Of a stretch of DNA of 38,658 nt, positions 25,059 through 34,471 are shown piece after piece (the stretch's first letter is position 1; each line of letters begins with the position of its first letter). The DNA is taken from assembly GCA_937120535.1 (NCBI GenBank), contig CAKZJX010000087.1, positions 1 to 38,658 of the forward strand, written 5' to 3'. Source of the stretch: an uncultured Anaerolineae bacterium. GTDB taxonomy: Bacteria > Chloroflexota > Anaerolineae > Anaerolineales > Villigracilaceae. The notes under the pieces are model-generated. The model saw only the letters and a program-made list of their open reading frames with translations. It made no database searches and had not been told where the DNA came from. Made by a program: the position numbers and the translations under genes.

Positions 25059-26574
25059 ACGCAAAGCCCGAGCTCGTTTGGGCGGCGGGCCAGAACGCAT
25101 CGAAATCCAACACAAGAAGGGCCGGCTGACGGCGCGCGAGCGCTTGGACCTCCTGCTCGACAAAGGCTCGTTTCGTGAGATTGACAGCTTCGTCGTCCAT
25201 CGCACGCGCGATTTCGGCCTCGATCAACAGGTGTATTCGGGCGATTCGGTCGTCACCGGCTGGGGGACGATCGATGGCCGCTTGGTATACGTCTTTTCCC
25301 AAGATTTCACCGTGCTGGGAGGCAGTTTGGGCGAGGTCCATGCCGAGAAGATCTGCAAGATCATGGATATGGCCATGAAGAACGGGGCCCCGATCATCGG
25401 CTTGAACGACTCAGGGGGTGCACGCATCCAAGAAGGGGTGGTTTCCTTGGCCGGCTATGCCGACATCTTCTTGCGCAACACGCTGGCCAGCGGCGTGATC
25501 CCTCAGATCTCGGCCATCATGGGCCCATGCGCCGGCGGCGCCGTGTATTCCCCAGCGCTGACCGATTTCATCTTCATGGTGCGCGGCTCATCGTATATGT
25601 TCGTCACCGGCCCGGATGTGGTAAAAGCTGTCACCCATGAAGAAGTCACGTTTGAGGAACTGGGCGGAGCAGCCGTTCATGCCGAGAAGTCAGGCGTATG
25701 CCATGTGGCTGCCGACACCGAGGCCGACACCCTCTACCTGATCCGCAAGCTGCTCAGCTATCTGCCCCAAAACAACATGGAAGACCCGCCGTTTGTAGAC
25801 ACCGGCGACAACCCGCTGCGCGAAGAAGAAGCCCTCGACACCATCATCCCCGACGACCCGGTCAAACCGTATAACATCAAAGACGTCATTCAGCTCGTGA
25901 TGGACAACGGCGAATTTTTCGAGATCCACGAGTCCTTCGCCCCGAACATTGTGGTGGGCTTCGCCCGATTGGGGGGACACGCCGTGGGCATCGTGGCCAA
26001 TCAGCCGGCCGTGTTGGCAGGGGTATTGGATATTGACGCCTCCGAGAAAGCCGCTCGTTTTGTGCGCACTTGCGACGCCTTCAACATCCCTCTGGTCACC
26101 TTTGTGGATGTGCCCGGCTTCATGCCCGGCACGGTGCAGGAGCACGGCGGCATCATCCGCGCCGGCGCCAAGTTGCTCTATGCCTACTGCGAAGCGACCG
26201 TCCCCAAATTGACTGTGATCACCCGCAAAGCCTACGGCGGCGCCTACGACGTGATGTCCAGCAAGCATATCCGCGGCGACTTCAACGTGGCTTGGCCAAA
26301 CGCCGAGCTGGCGGTGATGGGCCCTGAAGGGGCGGTGAACATTATCTTCCGCCGTGAATTGGAGAAGGCAGAAGACCCCGTCAAACGACGGGCGGAGTTG
26401 GTGGAAGAGTACCGCTGCAAATTTGCCAACCCCTACGTGGCGGCCGAACGCGGCTACTTGGACGACGTGATCGAGCCCCGCGAGACTCGTCCGCGCCTGA
26501 TCAATGCCCTGGAGATGCTCAGCAACAAGCGCGATTCCAACCCGCCCAAGAAACACGGCAACATTCCCTTGTAA
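25024..26574 (+). CDS. Acyl-CoA carboxylase carboxyltransferase subunit (propionyl-CoA carboxylase beta-like)
   Basis: A 516-residue carboxyltransferase of the PccB/MmdA family. It moves CO2 from carboxybiotin to an acyl-CoA, giving methylmalonyl-CoA or malonyl-CoA. Both crotonase-like halves are complete. Landmarks are [14 protein letters not shown] near the start, [43 protein letters not shown], and the segment [17 protein letters not shown], which resembles propionyl-CoA enzymes. The ATG at 25024 matches the family N-terminus [14 protein letters not shown] and has GAAGGGA before it. It overlaps the preceding membrane protein gene by 35 nt. With the biotin carboxylase and carrier genes that follow, a full enzyme is encoded. 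A sodium-pumping decarboxylase is less likely, because no membrane beta subunit is present. Confidence 0.93.
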   Translation: MSNQTRIQELRERKARARLGGGPERIEIQHKKGRLTARERLDLLLDKGSFREIDSFVVHRTRDFGLDQQVYSGDSVVTGWGTIDGRLVYVFSQDFTVLGGSLGEVHAEKICKIMDMAMKNGAPIIGLNDSGGARIQEGVVSLAGYADIFLRNTLASGVIPQISAIMGPCAGGAVYSPALTDFIFMVRGSSYMFVTGPDVVKAVTHEEVTFEELGGAAVHAEKSGVCHVAADTEADTLYLIRKLLSYLPQNNMEDPPFVDTGDNPLREEEALDTIIPDDPVKPYNIKDVIQLVMDNGEFFEIHESFAPNIVVGFARLGGHAVGIVANQPAVLAGVLDIDASEKAARFVRTCDAFNIPLVTFVDVPGFMPGTVQEHGGIIRAGAKLLYAYCEATVPKLTVITRKAYGGAYDVMSSKHIRGDFNVAWPNAELAVMGPEGAVNIIFRRELEKAEDPVKRRAELVEEYRCKFANPYVAAERGYLDDVIEPRETRPRLINALEMLSNKRDSNPPKKHGNIPL

Positions 26575-26596
26575 TCAGTTGCCTACGGAGAGCCCT

Positions 26597-28105
26597 ATGG
26601 TCACCAAAGTTCTGATAGCTAATCGAGGCGAGATCGCCATTCGCATCATCCGCGCCTGCCGCGAGTTGGGAATTGAGACGGTTGCCGTTTATTCCGAGGT
26701 AGACCGCCAGGCGCTGCACGTCCGTTATGCCGATAAGGCCTACTTCCTCGGGCCGGCCCCGTCACGCGATTCCTACCTGCGGATCGATAAGCTGATCGAT
26801 ATCGCTCGCAAATCGGGTGCCGATGCCATTCACCCCGGCTATGGATTCCTGGCCGAGCGCGAGGAATTCGCCCAGGCCTGCGCCGATGCCGGCATCACCT
26901 TCATCGGTCCCAAGCCCTCGGCCATTGCCGCCATGGGCGACAAAGCCGTGGCGCGGGCCACCGTCTCCAAGGCCGGCGTGCCGGTCGTGCCGGGCACCGA
27001 AGACGTGGGCAACCTGAGCGACAATGAGTTGCTGGCCATTGCCCCCAAGATCGGCTTCCCCCTGTTGATCAAGGCCACCGCTGGCGGTGGTGGAAAAGGC
27101 ATGCGCGAAGTGCGCTCGCTAGAAGAGATGCCGACTCTGCTGGCTGCCGCACGGCGCGAGGCCGAAGCCGCCTTTGGCGACGGAAACGTCTACCTGGAAA
27201 AGCTGGTAGAAGGCGCGCGCCACATCGAGTTCCAAATCCTGGCCGATGCCTATGGCAACGTGATCCACCTGGGCGAACGCGACTGCTCCCTACAACGACG
27301 CCACCAGAAACTGGTCGAAGAAACCCCTTCGCCGATCATGGACGAAGACCTGCGACAACGCATGGGCGCTGTAGCCGTCAAGGCCGCTCAAGCCGTGGAA
27401 TACCTCAACGCCGGCACCATCGAATTCCTGGTCGACAAAGACAAAAACTTCTACTTCCTGGAAATGAACACCCGCCTGCAAGTAGAGCATCCCATCACCG
27501 AGATGGTGACCGGGATTGACATCGTCAAAGAGCAGATCCGCATCGCCCGTGGCCGTCCGCTCTCCTACCGCCAGGAAGACATCAAACTCACCGGTGCTTC
27601 CATCGAATGCCGCATCAACGCCGAAGACCCATACAACGGATTCCTCCCCTCCACCGGTCGCATCACCCAAATGATCATCCCCACCGGCCCCGGGGTGCGG
27701 GTGGACACCGGCGTATTTGCCGGCTCGGAGATCACCCCCTACTACGACCCACTGATCGCCAAGCTGATTGTCTGGGGCGAGACCCGCGCCCAGGCCATCT
27801 TGCGCATGCGTCGCGCCCTAGAGGAATATCGCATCGTGGGCGTCCGAACCAACATCCCCTTCCACCAGAGCTTGATGGACTCCACCCGCTTCTTGGCCGG
27901 CCAATACGACACCCGCTTTGTCGAAGAGCGTTTCGCCATGACCGACCCCGAAGAAGATAAAGAATACCTTCCAGAAATTGCAGCTATCATTGGCACCCTG
28001 GTGGCCCATCAACAAACACAACGCTCCGCCCAGATCGTTCGTCGCGGCGCACGCGATACCAGCAACTGGAAATGGCTCGGCCGCTGGGAACGTTTGCAAC
28101 GATAA
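26597..28105 (+). CDS. accC: Biotin carboxylase subunit of acyl-CoA carboxylase
   Basis: A 502-residue biotin carboxylase, the ATP-grasp enzyme that carboxylates biotin with bicarbonate. Landmarks are the N-terminal KVLIANRGEIAIRIIRACRELG, HPGYGFLAE, KATAGGGGKGMR (the ATP-binding glycine loop), GERDCSLQRRHQKLVEE, FLEMNTRLQVEHPITEMV and the C-terminal domain through YDPLIAKLIVWGE. After the usual end at about residue 450 there is an extra ~50-residue charged tail (EEDKEYLPEIAAIIG...), seen in stand-alone carboxylases of this type. The ATG at 26597 has GGAG upstream and the canonical N-terminus. It lies 22 nt after the carboxyltransferase gene and 27 nt before the carrier gene. Confidence 0.95.
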   Translation: MVTKVLIANRGEIAIRIIRACRELGIETVAVYSEVDRQALHVRYADKAYFLGPAPSRDSYLRIDKLIDIARKSGADAIHPGYGFLAEREEFAQACADAGITFIGPKPSAIAAMGDKAVARATVSKAGVPVVPGTEDVGNLSDNELLAIAPKIGFPLLIKATAGGGGKGMREVRSLEEMPTLLAAARREAEAAFGDGNVYLEKLVEGARHIEFQILADAYGNVIHLGERDCSLQRRHQKLVEETPSPIMDEDLRQRMGAVAVKAAQAVEYLNAGTIEFLVDKDKNFYFLEMNTRLQVEHPITEMVTGIDIVKEQIRIARGRPLSYRQEDIKLTGASIECRINAEDPYNGFLPSTGRITQMIIPTGPGVRVDTGVFAGSEITPYYDPLIAKLIVWGETRAQAILRMRRALEEYRIVGVRTNIPFHQSLMDSTRFLAGQYDTRFVEERFAMTDPEEDKEYLPEIAAIIGTLVAHQQTQRSAQIVRRGARDTSNWKWLGRWERLQR

Positions 28106-28132
28106 TCCACGTCTTTCTCCCAAAGGTGAACG

Positions 28133-28630
28133 ATGAAATACATCACGAGCATCAACGGACGAGAATATCGGATTGAGATCGTAGACGAACATCACATCCT
28201 GATCGACGGTCGAACCCAACACGTGGATTTTGTCTCCATCAGCGGTCAACCGATCTATTCGCTGATCTTAGATGGCAGATCCTACGAATCCTTCGTCTAC
28301 GAGACCGAAGAGGGCTGGCAAGTATTAATGCGCGGCCGTCAATACGTGATGACCGTGGAAGACGAGCGCGAAAAGCGCCTGCGCATGGCCGGCGGCCGTG
28401 GCGCAGCCGAGAGCAACGAATTCCACCTAAAGGCCCCTATGCCCGGCCTGGTGGTCTCCGTCCCTGTGCAAGAAGGTCAGGCGGTAACCAAAGGACAGGT
28501 GCTGGTCATCTTAGAGTCGATGAAGATGCAAAACGAGCTGAAATCGCCGCGGGCCGGCACCGTGGTGCGAGTACGCGTCAAGCCGGGCGACACAGTTGAA
28601 CAGCGCCAAACCCTGCTCAGCGTGCAATAA
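28133..28630 (+). CDS. Biotin carboxyl carrier protein
   Basis: A 165-residue carrier subunit. The C-terminal ~70 residues form a biotinyl domain with the modified Lys131 in ESMKMQNE and the flanking KAPMPGLVVSVPVQEGQ and GDTVEQRQTLLSV. The N-terminal ~85 residues contain beta-strand-rich sequence typical of propionyl-CoA carboxylase-like carriers and could mediate contact with the carboxylase. An AAAGGTG site lies before the ATG. It completes the three-gene carboxylase. No biotin ligase is nearby. Confidence 0.92.
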   Translation: MKYITSINGREYRIEIVDEHHILIDGRTQHVDFVSISGQPIYSLILDGRSYESFVYETEEGWQVLMRGRQYVMTVEDEREKRLRMAGGRGAAESNEFHLKAPMPGLVVSVPVQEGQAVTKGQVLVILESMKMQNELKSPRAGTVVRVRVKPGDTVEQRQTLLSVQ

Positions 28631-28703
28631 ACTGCCGTCGGAGCCACGTCCGATCCCTTCGCAGCACTCCCGCTCGTCTACCCTGCTTGACAACCCGACC
28701 GCC

Positions 28704-30119
28704 ATGCCCTCCTCGCTCCTTCTCGGCCCCATCCTCGGCGCCCTATCACACCAATCGGCCAAGATCTGGGCCCGCGCCGATGGGCCGGCCCGCCTCTACG
28801 GCTGGCTGGCCGACCGGAACGACCTCGCCAACGCCCGCCTGGTCGGCGTAACCGACCTGCTGCCGGCCAACGGCTACGCCGGCGTCCTCCCCCTGCACGA
28901 CCTGCAGCCCGATACCCCCTACTCCTATGCCGTTAGCCTGAGCGATTCGCCCCCGCCTCCCGATCGCTTCTACCCCTTCCGCACCTTCCCACCCCCAGGC
29001 CAACGCCAATCCTTCGCCTTTGCCTTCGGCTCGTGTTACCTTCCTCCAGATGAACACGGCGGCCAGACCTTTGACTACCTGCGCCGCCTGATCGAGACCG
29101 AAGACCTGCGCTTCGGACTCTTCCTGGGCGATCAAATTTACGCCGATGCGGCTCATGGCAACGGACTCGGCCGAGTAGCGGTCACCCTGGACGACTATCG
29201 GGCCGTATACGCTCACACCTGGTCGCACCCGGCCATTCGAGAACTCCTGCCCCGCCTACCCCTGTTCATGACCCTGGACGATCACGAAGTAGACAACGAC
29301 TGGCATTGGCGCGACCCCTCCCGCCAATGGGCCGACATCCCCATCACCGACACCCTTCTGCGCCTCATCAAAGGCTATCCACCCCAAGAGCGCAACCTGT
29401 TCCCCGATCGCGTGCGTGCCGCCCTAAAAGCCTACGAAGAACACCAAATGATGCACGCCCCCGATCTGCTCATCCCCTTCCACACCGATGCCCTAGGCGA
29501 GGTGATCTTCCAACCCCACGACCCAGCTTCCTTTGCCTACGCCTTCTACGTGGGTGCTGCAGCCTTCTTCATGCTCGACACGCGCACCATGCGTGTTGGG
29601 CCTCCCTACCGCATCCTGCTCGGCGAAGGCCAATGGCGCGCCCTGTTCGAGTGGCTAGACAACGTCAAAGACAACTACCCGGTCAAATTCCTGGTCTCCT
29701 CCTGCTCCCTACTCCATCCCTTCTTCTTCGACATCGCCCACGATCGCTGGTCGGGCTTCCCAGCCGAGCGCGAGCGCTTGCTCGAATTCCTGGCCAGGCA
29801 CGAAATTGAAGGGGTCTACATCCTGGCTGGCGACCTTCATTCCAGCCATGCCGTGACCGCCGAACTACGAAGCCCCACTGGGCGACACATCCCGATTGCC
29901 GAATTCTGCGCCTCCCCCTTCGAACAGCGCAGCGTCTGGCTTAGCTTCGGCTACCTTCCCATTCGCTCGCCGTGGCTCTCCCAACAGCGACGTCACTTCT
30001 ACCGCGCCTTCCCCAACGTTGGCATCGTCCACGTGGATTTCGAAGGCCCCAAGCCGAAGGTCACCTTCACCCTGCACTACCACGCCAAAGGCTGGCAGAC
30101 CGTCTCGCTCACGGCCTGA
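28704..30119 (+). CDS. PhoD-like alkaline phosphatase / phosphodiesterase
   Basis: A 471-residue metallophosphatase of the PhoD superfamily, which hydrolyses phosphomono- or diesters with Fe/Ca-type metal centres. Visible features are the FGSCYLPPDE motif, LFLGDQIYAD (metal-binding Asp), the helix DYRAVYAHTW, MTLDDHEVDNDWHW, and ILAGDLHSSHAV near the C-terminus. No signal peptide precedes the domain, so it may act in the cytoplasm, unlike classic secreted PhoD. The start at 28704 gives the family N-terminus (SSLLLGPILGALSHQSAKIW) but has no clear ribosome site; an upstream in-frame start as far as 28596 cannot be excluded. The last 11 nt overlap the convergent glutamate racemase gene. Confidence 0.82.
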   Translation: MPSSLLLGPILGALSHQSAKIWARADGPARLYGWLADRNDLANARLVGVTDLLPANGYAGVLPLHDLQPDTPYSYAVSLSDSPPPPDRFYPFRTFPPPGQRQSFAFAFGSCYLPPDEHGGQTFDYLRRLIETEDLRFGLFLGDQIYADAAHGNGLGRVAVTLDDYRAVYAHTWSHPAIRELLPRLPLFMTLDDHEVDNDWHWRDPSRQWADIPITDTLLRLIKGYPPQERNLFPDRVRAALKAYEEHQMMHAPDLLIPFHTDALGEVIFQPHDPASFAYAFYVGAAAFFMLDTRTMRVGPPYRILLGEGQWRALFEWLDNVKDNYPVKFLVSSCSLLHPFFFDIAHDRWSGFPAERERLLEFLARHEIEGVYILAGDLHSSHAVTAELRSPTGRHIPIAEFCASPFEQRSVWLSFGYLPIRSPWLSQQRRHFYRAFPNVGIVHVDFEGPKPKVTFTLHYHAKGWQTVSLTA

Positions 30120-30933
30120 CCAAGCGGGACTCACCCTCCCAAACCAATCGCTCCACCGATCCCGATTCATCCAACAAGCGCGGCAACAACGCCTGCAACG
30201 CCTGCGGTTCGCCCGACGTAAAGAATCGAACGTGCCCGCGGCCCGACGAACGATTCCTCAACCCCTCCGCTTCCAGCAGACGCTCCACCTGCCGCGCCAC
30301 CGCCGGGGCCGGATCGATCACCCGAACCGTCTCTCCCACGATCTCCTGAATGAGCGGGATCACAAACGGATAATGAGTGCATCCCAACACCACCGTATCC
30401 ATGTTCCTCGCCAGCATCGGGCGCAAAGCTCGCTCCAAGATCTGGCGCGGCGCCTCACCGTCCAGGTTGCCCTGCTCGATCACGTGCACCAAGCCCGGGC
30501 AAGTATCCTGCAAAATCTCCACACCGTTGGCGAAGCGCTCCACCACAGAAGCATACAGGGCGCCTTGAAACGTTGCCGGCGTAGCCAACACGCCGACCAC
30601 GCCGCTGCGTGTCTGCTCGGCCGCCGGCTTCACCGCCGGCTCCATGCCAACAAACTTCGCCTGGGGAAAGGTCTCGCGCAGAAACCGCAACGCTGCCGCT
30701 GAGGCGGTGTTGCAAGCCACTACAATCAACTTCGCCCCTTCGTCCAACAACCAGCGCGCGATCGCCTCGGAGAAATGACGCACCTGCTCCAGCGGGCGCG
30801 ACCCATAGGGCACATGCGCCTGATCGCCAAAGAAGATCACCTCCTCAGCCGGCAAGATCTGTCGAATTGCGCGCAAGACCGACAAACCACCAACCCCTGA
30901 ATCAAACACACCGATGGGCTGTTCGGGTAACAT
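30109..30933 (-). CDS. murI: Glutamate racemase
   Basis: A 274-residue glutamate racemase, which makes D-glutamate for peptidoglycan. The two catalytic cysteines are in place: Cys74 in VACNTAS and Cys185 in LGCTHYPF. The N-terminal GVFDSGVGGLSVL and FFGDQAHVPYGSR are typical, and the length is normal. No ribosome site precedes the ATG; instead TGgCATAAT ends 6 nt upstream, implying a leaderless message. It converges with the phosphatase gene, overlapping it by 11 nt, and diverges from the SCP2-E1 fusion gene. Confidence 0.95.
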   Translation of the reverse strand: MLPEQPIGVFDSGVGGLSVLRAIRQILPAEEVIFFGDQAHVPYGSRPLEQVRHFSEAIARWLLDEGAKLIVVACNTASAAALRFLRETFPQAKFVGMEPAVKPAAEQTRSGVVGVLATPATFQGALYASVVERFANGVEILQDTCPGLVHVIEQGNLDGEAPRQILERALRPMLARNMDTVVLGCTHYPFVIPLIQEIVGETVRVIDPAPAVARQVERLLEAEGLRNRSSGRGHVRFFTSGEPQALQALLPRLLDESGSVERLVWEGESRLVRP

Positions 30934-30939
30934 AAATTA

Positions 30940-30948
30940 ATTATGCCA
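30940..30948 (-). promoter_or_regulatory. Extended -10 (TGgCATAAT) of murI
   Basis: On the minus strand TGGCATAAT is followed by TAATTT and the ATG at 30933. The 6-nt spacing predicts a start of transcription at the start codon. Confidence 0.45.
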
Positions 30949-31020
30949 TAGCCCACGAGCACAGACCTCATCATAAACAAAACCATGTTTATCCTCTAAC
31001 TTCGCTTCCGCATCATTTGA

Positions 31021-31029
31021 TGATACACT
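31021..31029 (+). promoter_or_regulatory. Possible extended -10 (TGaTACACT) of the SCP2-E1 gene
   Basis: TGATACACT lies about 40 nt before the ATG at 31069. A weak TTCGCT sits at the -35 distance with a 17-nt spacer. A ribosome site (CCGGAGA) lies between this box and the start codon. Confidence 0.35.
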
Positions 31030-31068
31030 CTACAAAAGCTTCTCAGCCACCCTCCTCCGGAGAAGACC

Positions 31069-33612
31069 ATGTCCACCTTTCGAGACGCCGAACACCTATA
31101 CCGAGTCTTAGGCGCCCTGTTTGATCGCGTGCGCAGCGACCCACAGTTGAGCGAAAAACTACTCCAAAGCCGGCTGATTGTACGGTTCGTATTCACCGAC
31201 CCCCAAGCCGAGATCACCGTGGACCTGCGTAACCCTCCGATTGTCGTCTACCTCGGCCCATGCGATCTCTCCCCCGATGTAGAGATGACCCAATCGGCCG
31301 ACACAGCCCATCTCTTCTGGCTAGGGCGTGTTAACGTCCCTCAAGCCATCGCCACCCGTAAGGTGATTGCCCGCGGCTCAGTTCCCAAAGCCCTCACCCT
31401 GCTGCCGGCCCTCACTCCTGTGTTCGAGCGCTATCCCCAGATCCTGCACGAGATCGGCGAGTCGGCGCTGCTCCCTCCACAGAAACCCATCGCCTCTCGC
31501 CGCCCACGATGGTGGGAACGATTCTGGAAGCCACGCCGAGCCCTGACCACACCCCCGTCGCTCTCCCCGATATCCATTCCCCTGATCGAAGCCCAACCCT
31601 CTGCACCGCCCGCTCCCCAAGCCCCCTCCCTACCGACCGAAGAGAGCGCCCTAAAAGTGGAAATGTTGCGCCGCATGCACCTGATCCGAGCCTTTGAAGA
31701 AGCCATGGCACGCGAATTCGCCGCCGGCCATCTGCCCACCGAAGCGCTTCACCTCTCAATCGGGCAAGAAGCCTGCGCCGTAGGAGCCTGCTTCGCCCTG
31801 CAGGAGGACGATTACATGTCCACCACACACCGCGGCCATGGACACATGCTTGCGCGCGGCGCCGACCTGAACGCCATGGTTGCGGAACTGTTGGGCAAAG
31901 CCACCGGCCTGTGCCATGGCCTAGGCGGAACCATGCACGTCACCGATGCCCGCATCGGCGCGCTCGGAGCCAATGGCATCGTCGGCGCCTCATCGTTGAT
32001 TGCCGTCGGCGCCGCGCTCTCCGCCCGCTTGCGCCGCAGCTCTCAAATCGCCCTTGCTTTCCTCGGCGATGGCGCAACCGCCCAAGGCATGTTCCACGAA
32101 GCACTGAACTTTGCCGCCGTATTCGACCTGCCGGCCCTGTTCTTTGTAGAAAACAATCACTACGCCGAATTCACCCCACTCAAAGGACATACCCGGCTAG
32201 AACACCTGGCCGATCGCGCCCGTGGCCATGGCCTGCCTGGGGTGACGATTGACGGCAACGATGTCTGGCTTGTCTACCAAACCGTCCAAGAGGCCGCCCA
32301 GCGCGCCCGCCGAGGTGAGGGCCCTACCCTGATCGAAGCGATCACCTATCGCTGGAGTGGCCATACTGAGGGCGAAACGGCTCGCTACCGGACCGAGGAG
32401 GAGATCGCTGCTTGGAAAGCAAATGACCCCATTACTCGTTGGGAACAACGTCTACAAGAAGAAGGACTGCTCTCTGCAGACGATTGCCTCGCCATCCGTC
32501 GGCAGGCTCATCAGGCTGTGGAGCAGGCTGTGGTCCAAGCCCGGGCCGATCCCGAGCCGGAGATGAAGCACATGATCGCCAGCCTCTATGCCCCTGAGCC
32601 GGCCACACTCTACCGCCCGATCGAAAGCCATCCGGCTACGCGAAAAGTCAGCGTCTCCACCGCCTTGTGGGAAGCCCTGGCCGAAGAAATGGCCCGCGAT
32701 GAGCGTGTGTACGTGATCGGTGAAGACGTGCGGGCCGGCGGCTATTTCGCCGTGACCGCCGGCTTGGTGGATGAGTTTGGCCCCCAGCGGGTGATCGATA
32801 CCCCCATCAGCGAATACGCCATCGTCGGCTCCAGCGTGGGCGCCGCCATGACCGGCATGCGCCCAGTAGCCGAGATCGAATTCTCCGATTTCCTCACCTG
32901 TGCCATGGATCCGCTGGTCAACCAGGCCGCCAAATTGCGCTTCATGTCCGGAGGCCAATATGCTCTACCGCTGGTAGTGCGCACTCCAGGCGGCGGTGGC
33001 ATCGGCATGGCCGCCCAACATAGCCAAAGCCTAGAAGCCTGGCTGATGCACATCCCCGGCCTGATCTTGATCGCCCCCGGCACCGCCTACGACGCTAAAG
33101 GGCTGCTCAAGTCGGCTATCCGCTCCAACAACCCCGTGGTGTTCTTCGAGAACAAACTGCTCTACGCTGATACCGGCTCGATCCCAGAAGGAGAATACCT
33201 GGCGCCGATCGGCGTTGCCGACATAAAACGCTCCGGTCAAGATGTCACTCTGGTCGCCGTGGGTGCCATGGTCCCCCTGGCGCTAGAAGTAGCCACCCAA
33301 CTAGAGACCACCCAGGGCATCTCTGCCGAGGTTGTGGACGTTCGCACCCTAGCCCCCTGCGATTGGGACACTATCCTGCGCTCGGCGCTCAAGACCCGGC
33401 GCTTAGTGGTTGTCGAAGGTGGTCCTCTGACCGCCGGCTTCGGGGCCGAGTGCATCGCTCGCGTTGGGCAAGTTGCCTGGCATCAGCTCAAAGCCCCACC
33501 CCAACGGGTGGCCGCTTTAGACATGCCCATCCCCTACAATCGCGCCTTGGAAAATGCTGTCATTCCAAACCAGGAACGCATCATCCAGGCCGTTCAAGCT
33601 GTTCTTCGCTGA
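31069..33612 (+). CDS. Fusion of SCP2-like domain with E1 alpha and E1 beta of a 2-oxoacid dehydrogenase
   Basis: An 847-residue protein with three parts. Residues ~15-130 resemble an SCP2 sterol/lipid-carrier domain (VDLRNPPIVVYLG, ADTAHLFWLGRVNV, ARGSVPKALTLLPAL). A Pro-rich linker at ~135-195 follows. Residues ~196-505 are a thiamine-diphosphate E1 alpha chain (STTHRGHGHMLARG; the cofactor motif from GDGATAQG at 333 to ENN at 361-363). Residues ~525-847 are an E1 beta chain (YVIGEDVRAGGYF, DTPISEYAIVGSSVGAAM, HSQSLEAWLMHIPG). Alpha-beta fusions are known in pyruvate/acetoin-type E1; the SCP2 front is unusual. It should decarboxylate a 2-oxoacid and pass the acyl group to a lipoyl E2, but no E2 or E3 gene is in the window. 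An SDR and a polyprenyl synthase follow closely. Confidence 0.88.
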   Translation: MSTFRDAEHLYRVLGALFDRVRSDPQLSEKLLQSRLIVRFVFTDPQAEITVDLRNPPIVVYLGPCDLSPDVEMTQSADTAHLFWLGRVNVPQAIATRKVIARGSVPKALTLLPALTPVFERYPQILHEIGESALLPPQKPIASRRPRWWERFWKPRRALTTPPSLSPISIPLIEAQPSAPPAPQAPSLPTEESALKVEMLRRMHLIRAFEEAMAREFAAGHLPTEALHLSIGQEACAVGACFALQEDDYMSTTHRGHGHMLARGADLNAMVAELLGKATGLCHGLGGTMHVTDARIGALGANGIVGASSLIAVGAALSARLRRSSQIALAFLGDGATAQGMFHEALNFAAVFDLPALFFVENNHYAEFTPLKGHTRLEHLADRARGHGLPGVTIDGNDVWLVYQTVQEAAQRARRGEGPTLIEAITYRWSGHTEGETARYRTEEEIAAWKANDPITRWEQRLQEEGLLSADDCLAIRRQAHQAVEQAVVQARADPEPEMKHMIASLYAPEPATLYRPIESHPATRKVSVSTALWEALAEEMARDERVYVIGEDVRAGGYFAVTAGLVDEFGPQRVIDTPISEYAIVGSSVGAAMTGMRPVAEIEFSDFLTCAMDPLVNQAAKLRFMSGGQYALPLVVRTPGGGGIGMAAQHSQSLEAWLMHIPGLILIAPGTAYDAKGLLKSAIRSNNPVVFFENKLLYADTGSIPEGEYLAPIGVADIKRSGQDVTLVAVGAMVPLALEVATQLETTQGISAEVVDVRTLAPCDWDTILRSALKTRRLVVVEGGPLTAGFGAECIARVGQVAWHQLKAPPQRVAALDMPIPYNRALENAVIPNQERIIQAVQAVLR

Positions 33613-33645
33613 GAAATTCCATCGGTGTTTAGGAGAGTGCTCATC

Positions 33646-34449
33646 ATGAATCCTGTTGCCTTGATCACCGGAGCAGCAAGCGGCGTTGGCAAACACTTGG
33701 CTTCAACTCTGATCGAGCGAGGATACCGCCTTATGCTGACCGACATCCAGGAAGAGGCTTTGCGGGCTGCCTTTCCATCGTCTGAAACCGTCCAAACGCG
33801 CCGTCTGGACATTCGATCGGCCGAAGAGTGGGAGCGTCTGCTGGGAGAGACCCTGCACCTCTTCGGCCGGCTCGATTATCTGTTCAACATTGCTGGCGTG
33901 GTGCTGCCGGCCTTCCTGCTCAACACCACCCGAGAAGAGATCGATCGCCAGATTGATACCAACCTGAAGGGCACCGTCTATGGAACTCATCTGGCGGCCC
34001 GTATCATGAGCCATCAAGGACATGGACACATCATCAACATGGCCTCGTTAGCAGGCGTGGCGCCCATACCCGGCATGGAAGCCTATACTGCTTCGAAGTT
34101 CGGCGTCCGAGGATTTTCGTTGGCCGCCGGCATTGCGCTGCGCGAGAAAGGGGTTCATGTGACAGTGATCTGCCCAGATTTGATCGACACACCGATGCTA
34201 GACGTACAATTGCAACGCCCGGATGAATCGGCGCTGGCCTTTGCCACCTCGCGACCGCTGCGTGTGGAACAAGTGACGCAAGCCATTTTGCACGCCATGG
34301 AGCGCAAGCCGTTAGAAGTGACCCTGCCGGTCTCGCGCGGCCTCTTGGCCAAACTGGGAAACGCCATCCCTGCGCTCGGCCCATTCCTATACCGTTACCT
34401 GCGTCAACGCGGCCTTCAACGCGCCGCACGTCTAGCAAGCCGAAGATAA
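33646..34449 (+). CDS. Short-chain dehydrogenase/reductase (SDR)
   Basis: A 267-residue classical SDR. The cofactor loop LITGAASGVGKHLA is at the N-terminus, followed by NIAGVV, the catalytic Ser region NMASLAGVAP and the active-site YTASKFGVRG. The acidic residue in LTDIQEE after strand beta-2 suggests NAD rather than NADP. The C-terminus is basic (YRYLRQRGLQRAARLASRR) and might lie at a membrane. The ATG at 33646 has AGGAG 10 nt upstream; a GTG at 33625 in the same frame is inside the ribosome-site region. It is 33 nt after the E1 fusion gene and 22 nt before the polyprenyl synthase. The substrate is unknown. Confidence 0.9.
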   Translation: MNPVALITGAASGVGKHLASTLIERGYRLMLTDIQEEALRAAFPSSETVQTRRLDIRSAEEWERLLGETLHLFGRLDYLFNIAGVVLPAFLLNTTREEIDRQIDTNLKGTVYGTHLAARIMSHQGHGHIINMASLAGVAPIPGMEAYTASKFGVRGFSLAAGIALREKGVHVTVICPDLIDTPMLDVQLQRPDESALAFATSRPLRVEQVTQAILHAMERKPLEVTLPVSRGLLAKLGNAIPALGPFLYRYLRQRGLQRAARLASRR

Positions 34450-34471
34450 TCCTGTTCGCTGTGGAGATCGA

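Noticed and set aside
28687-28692. TTGACA just before the PhoD-like gene
   Set aside because: It is only 12 nt before the start codon and no -10 box lies at the correct distance within the leader, so it cannot act as a normal -35 element for this start.
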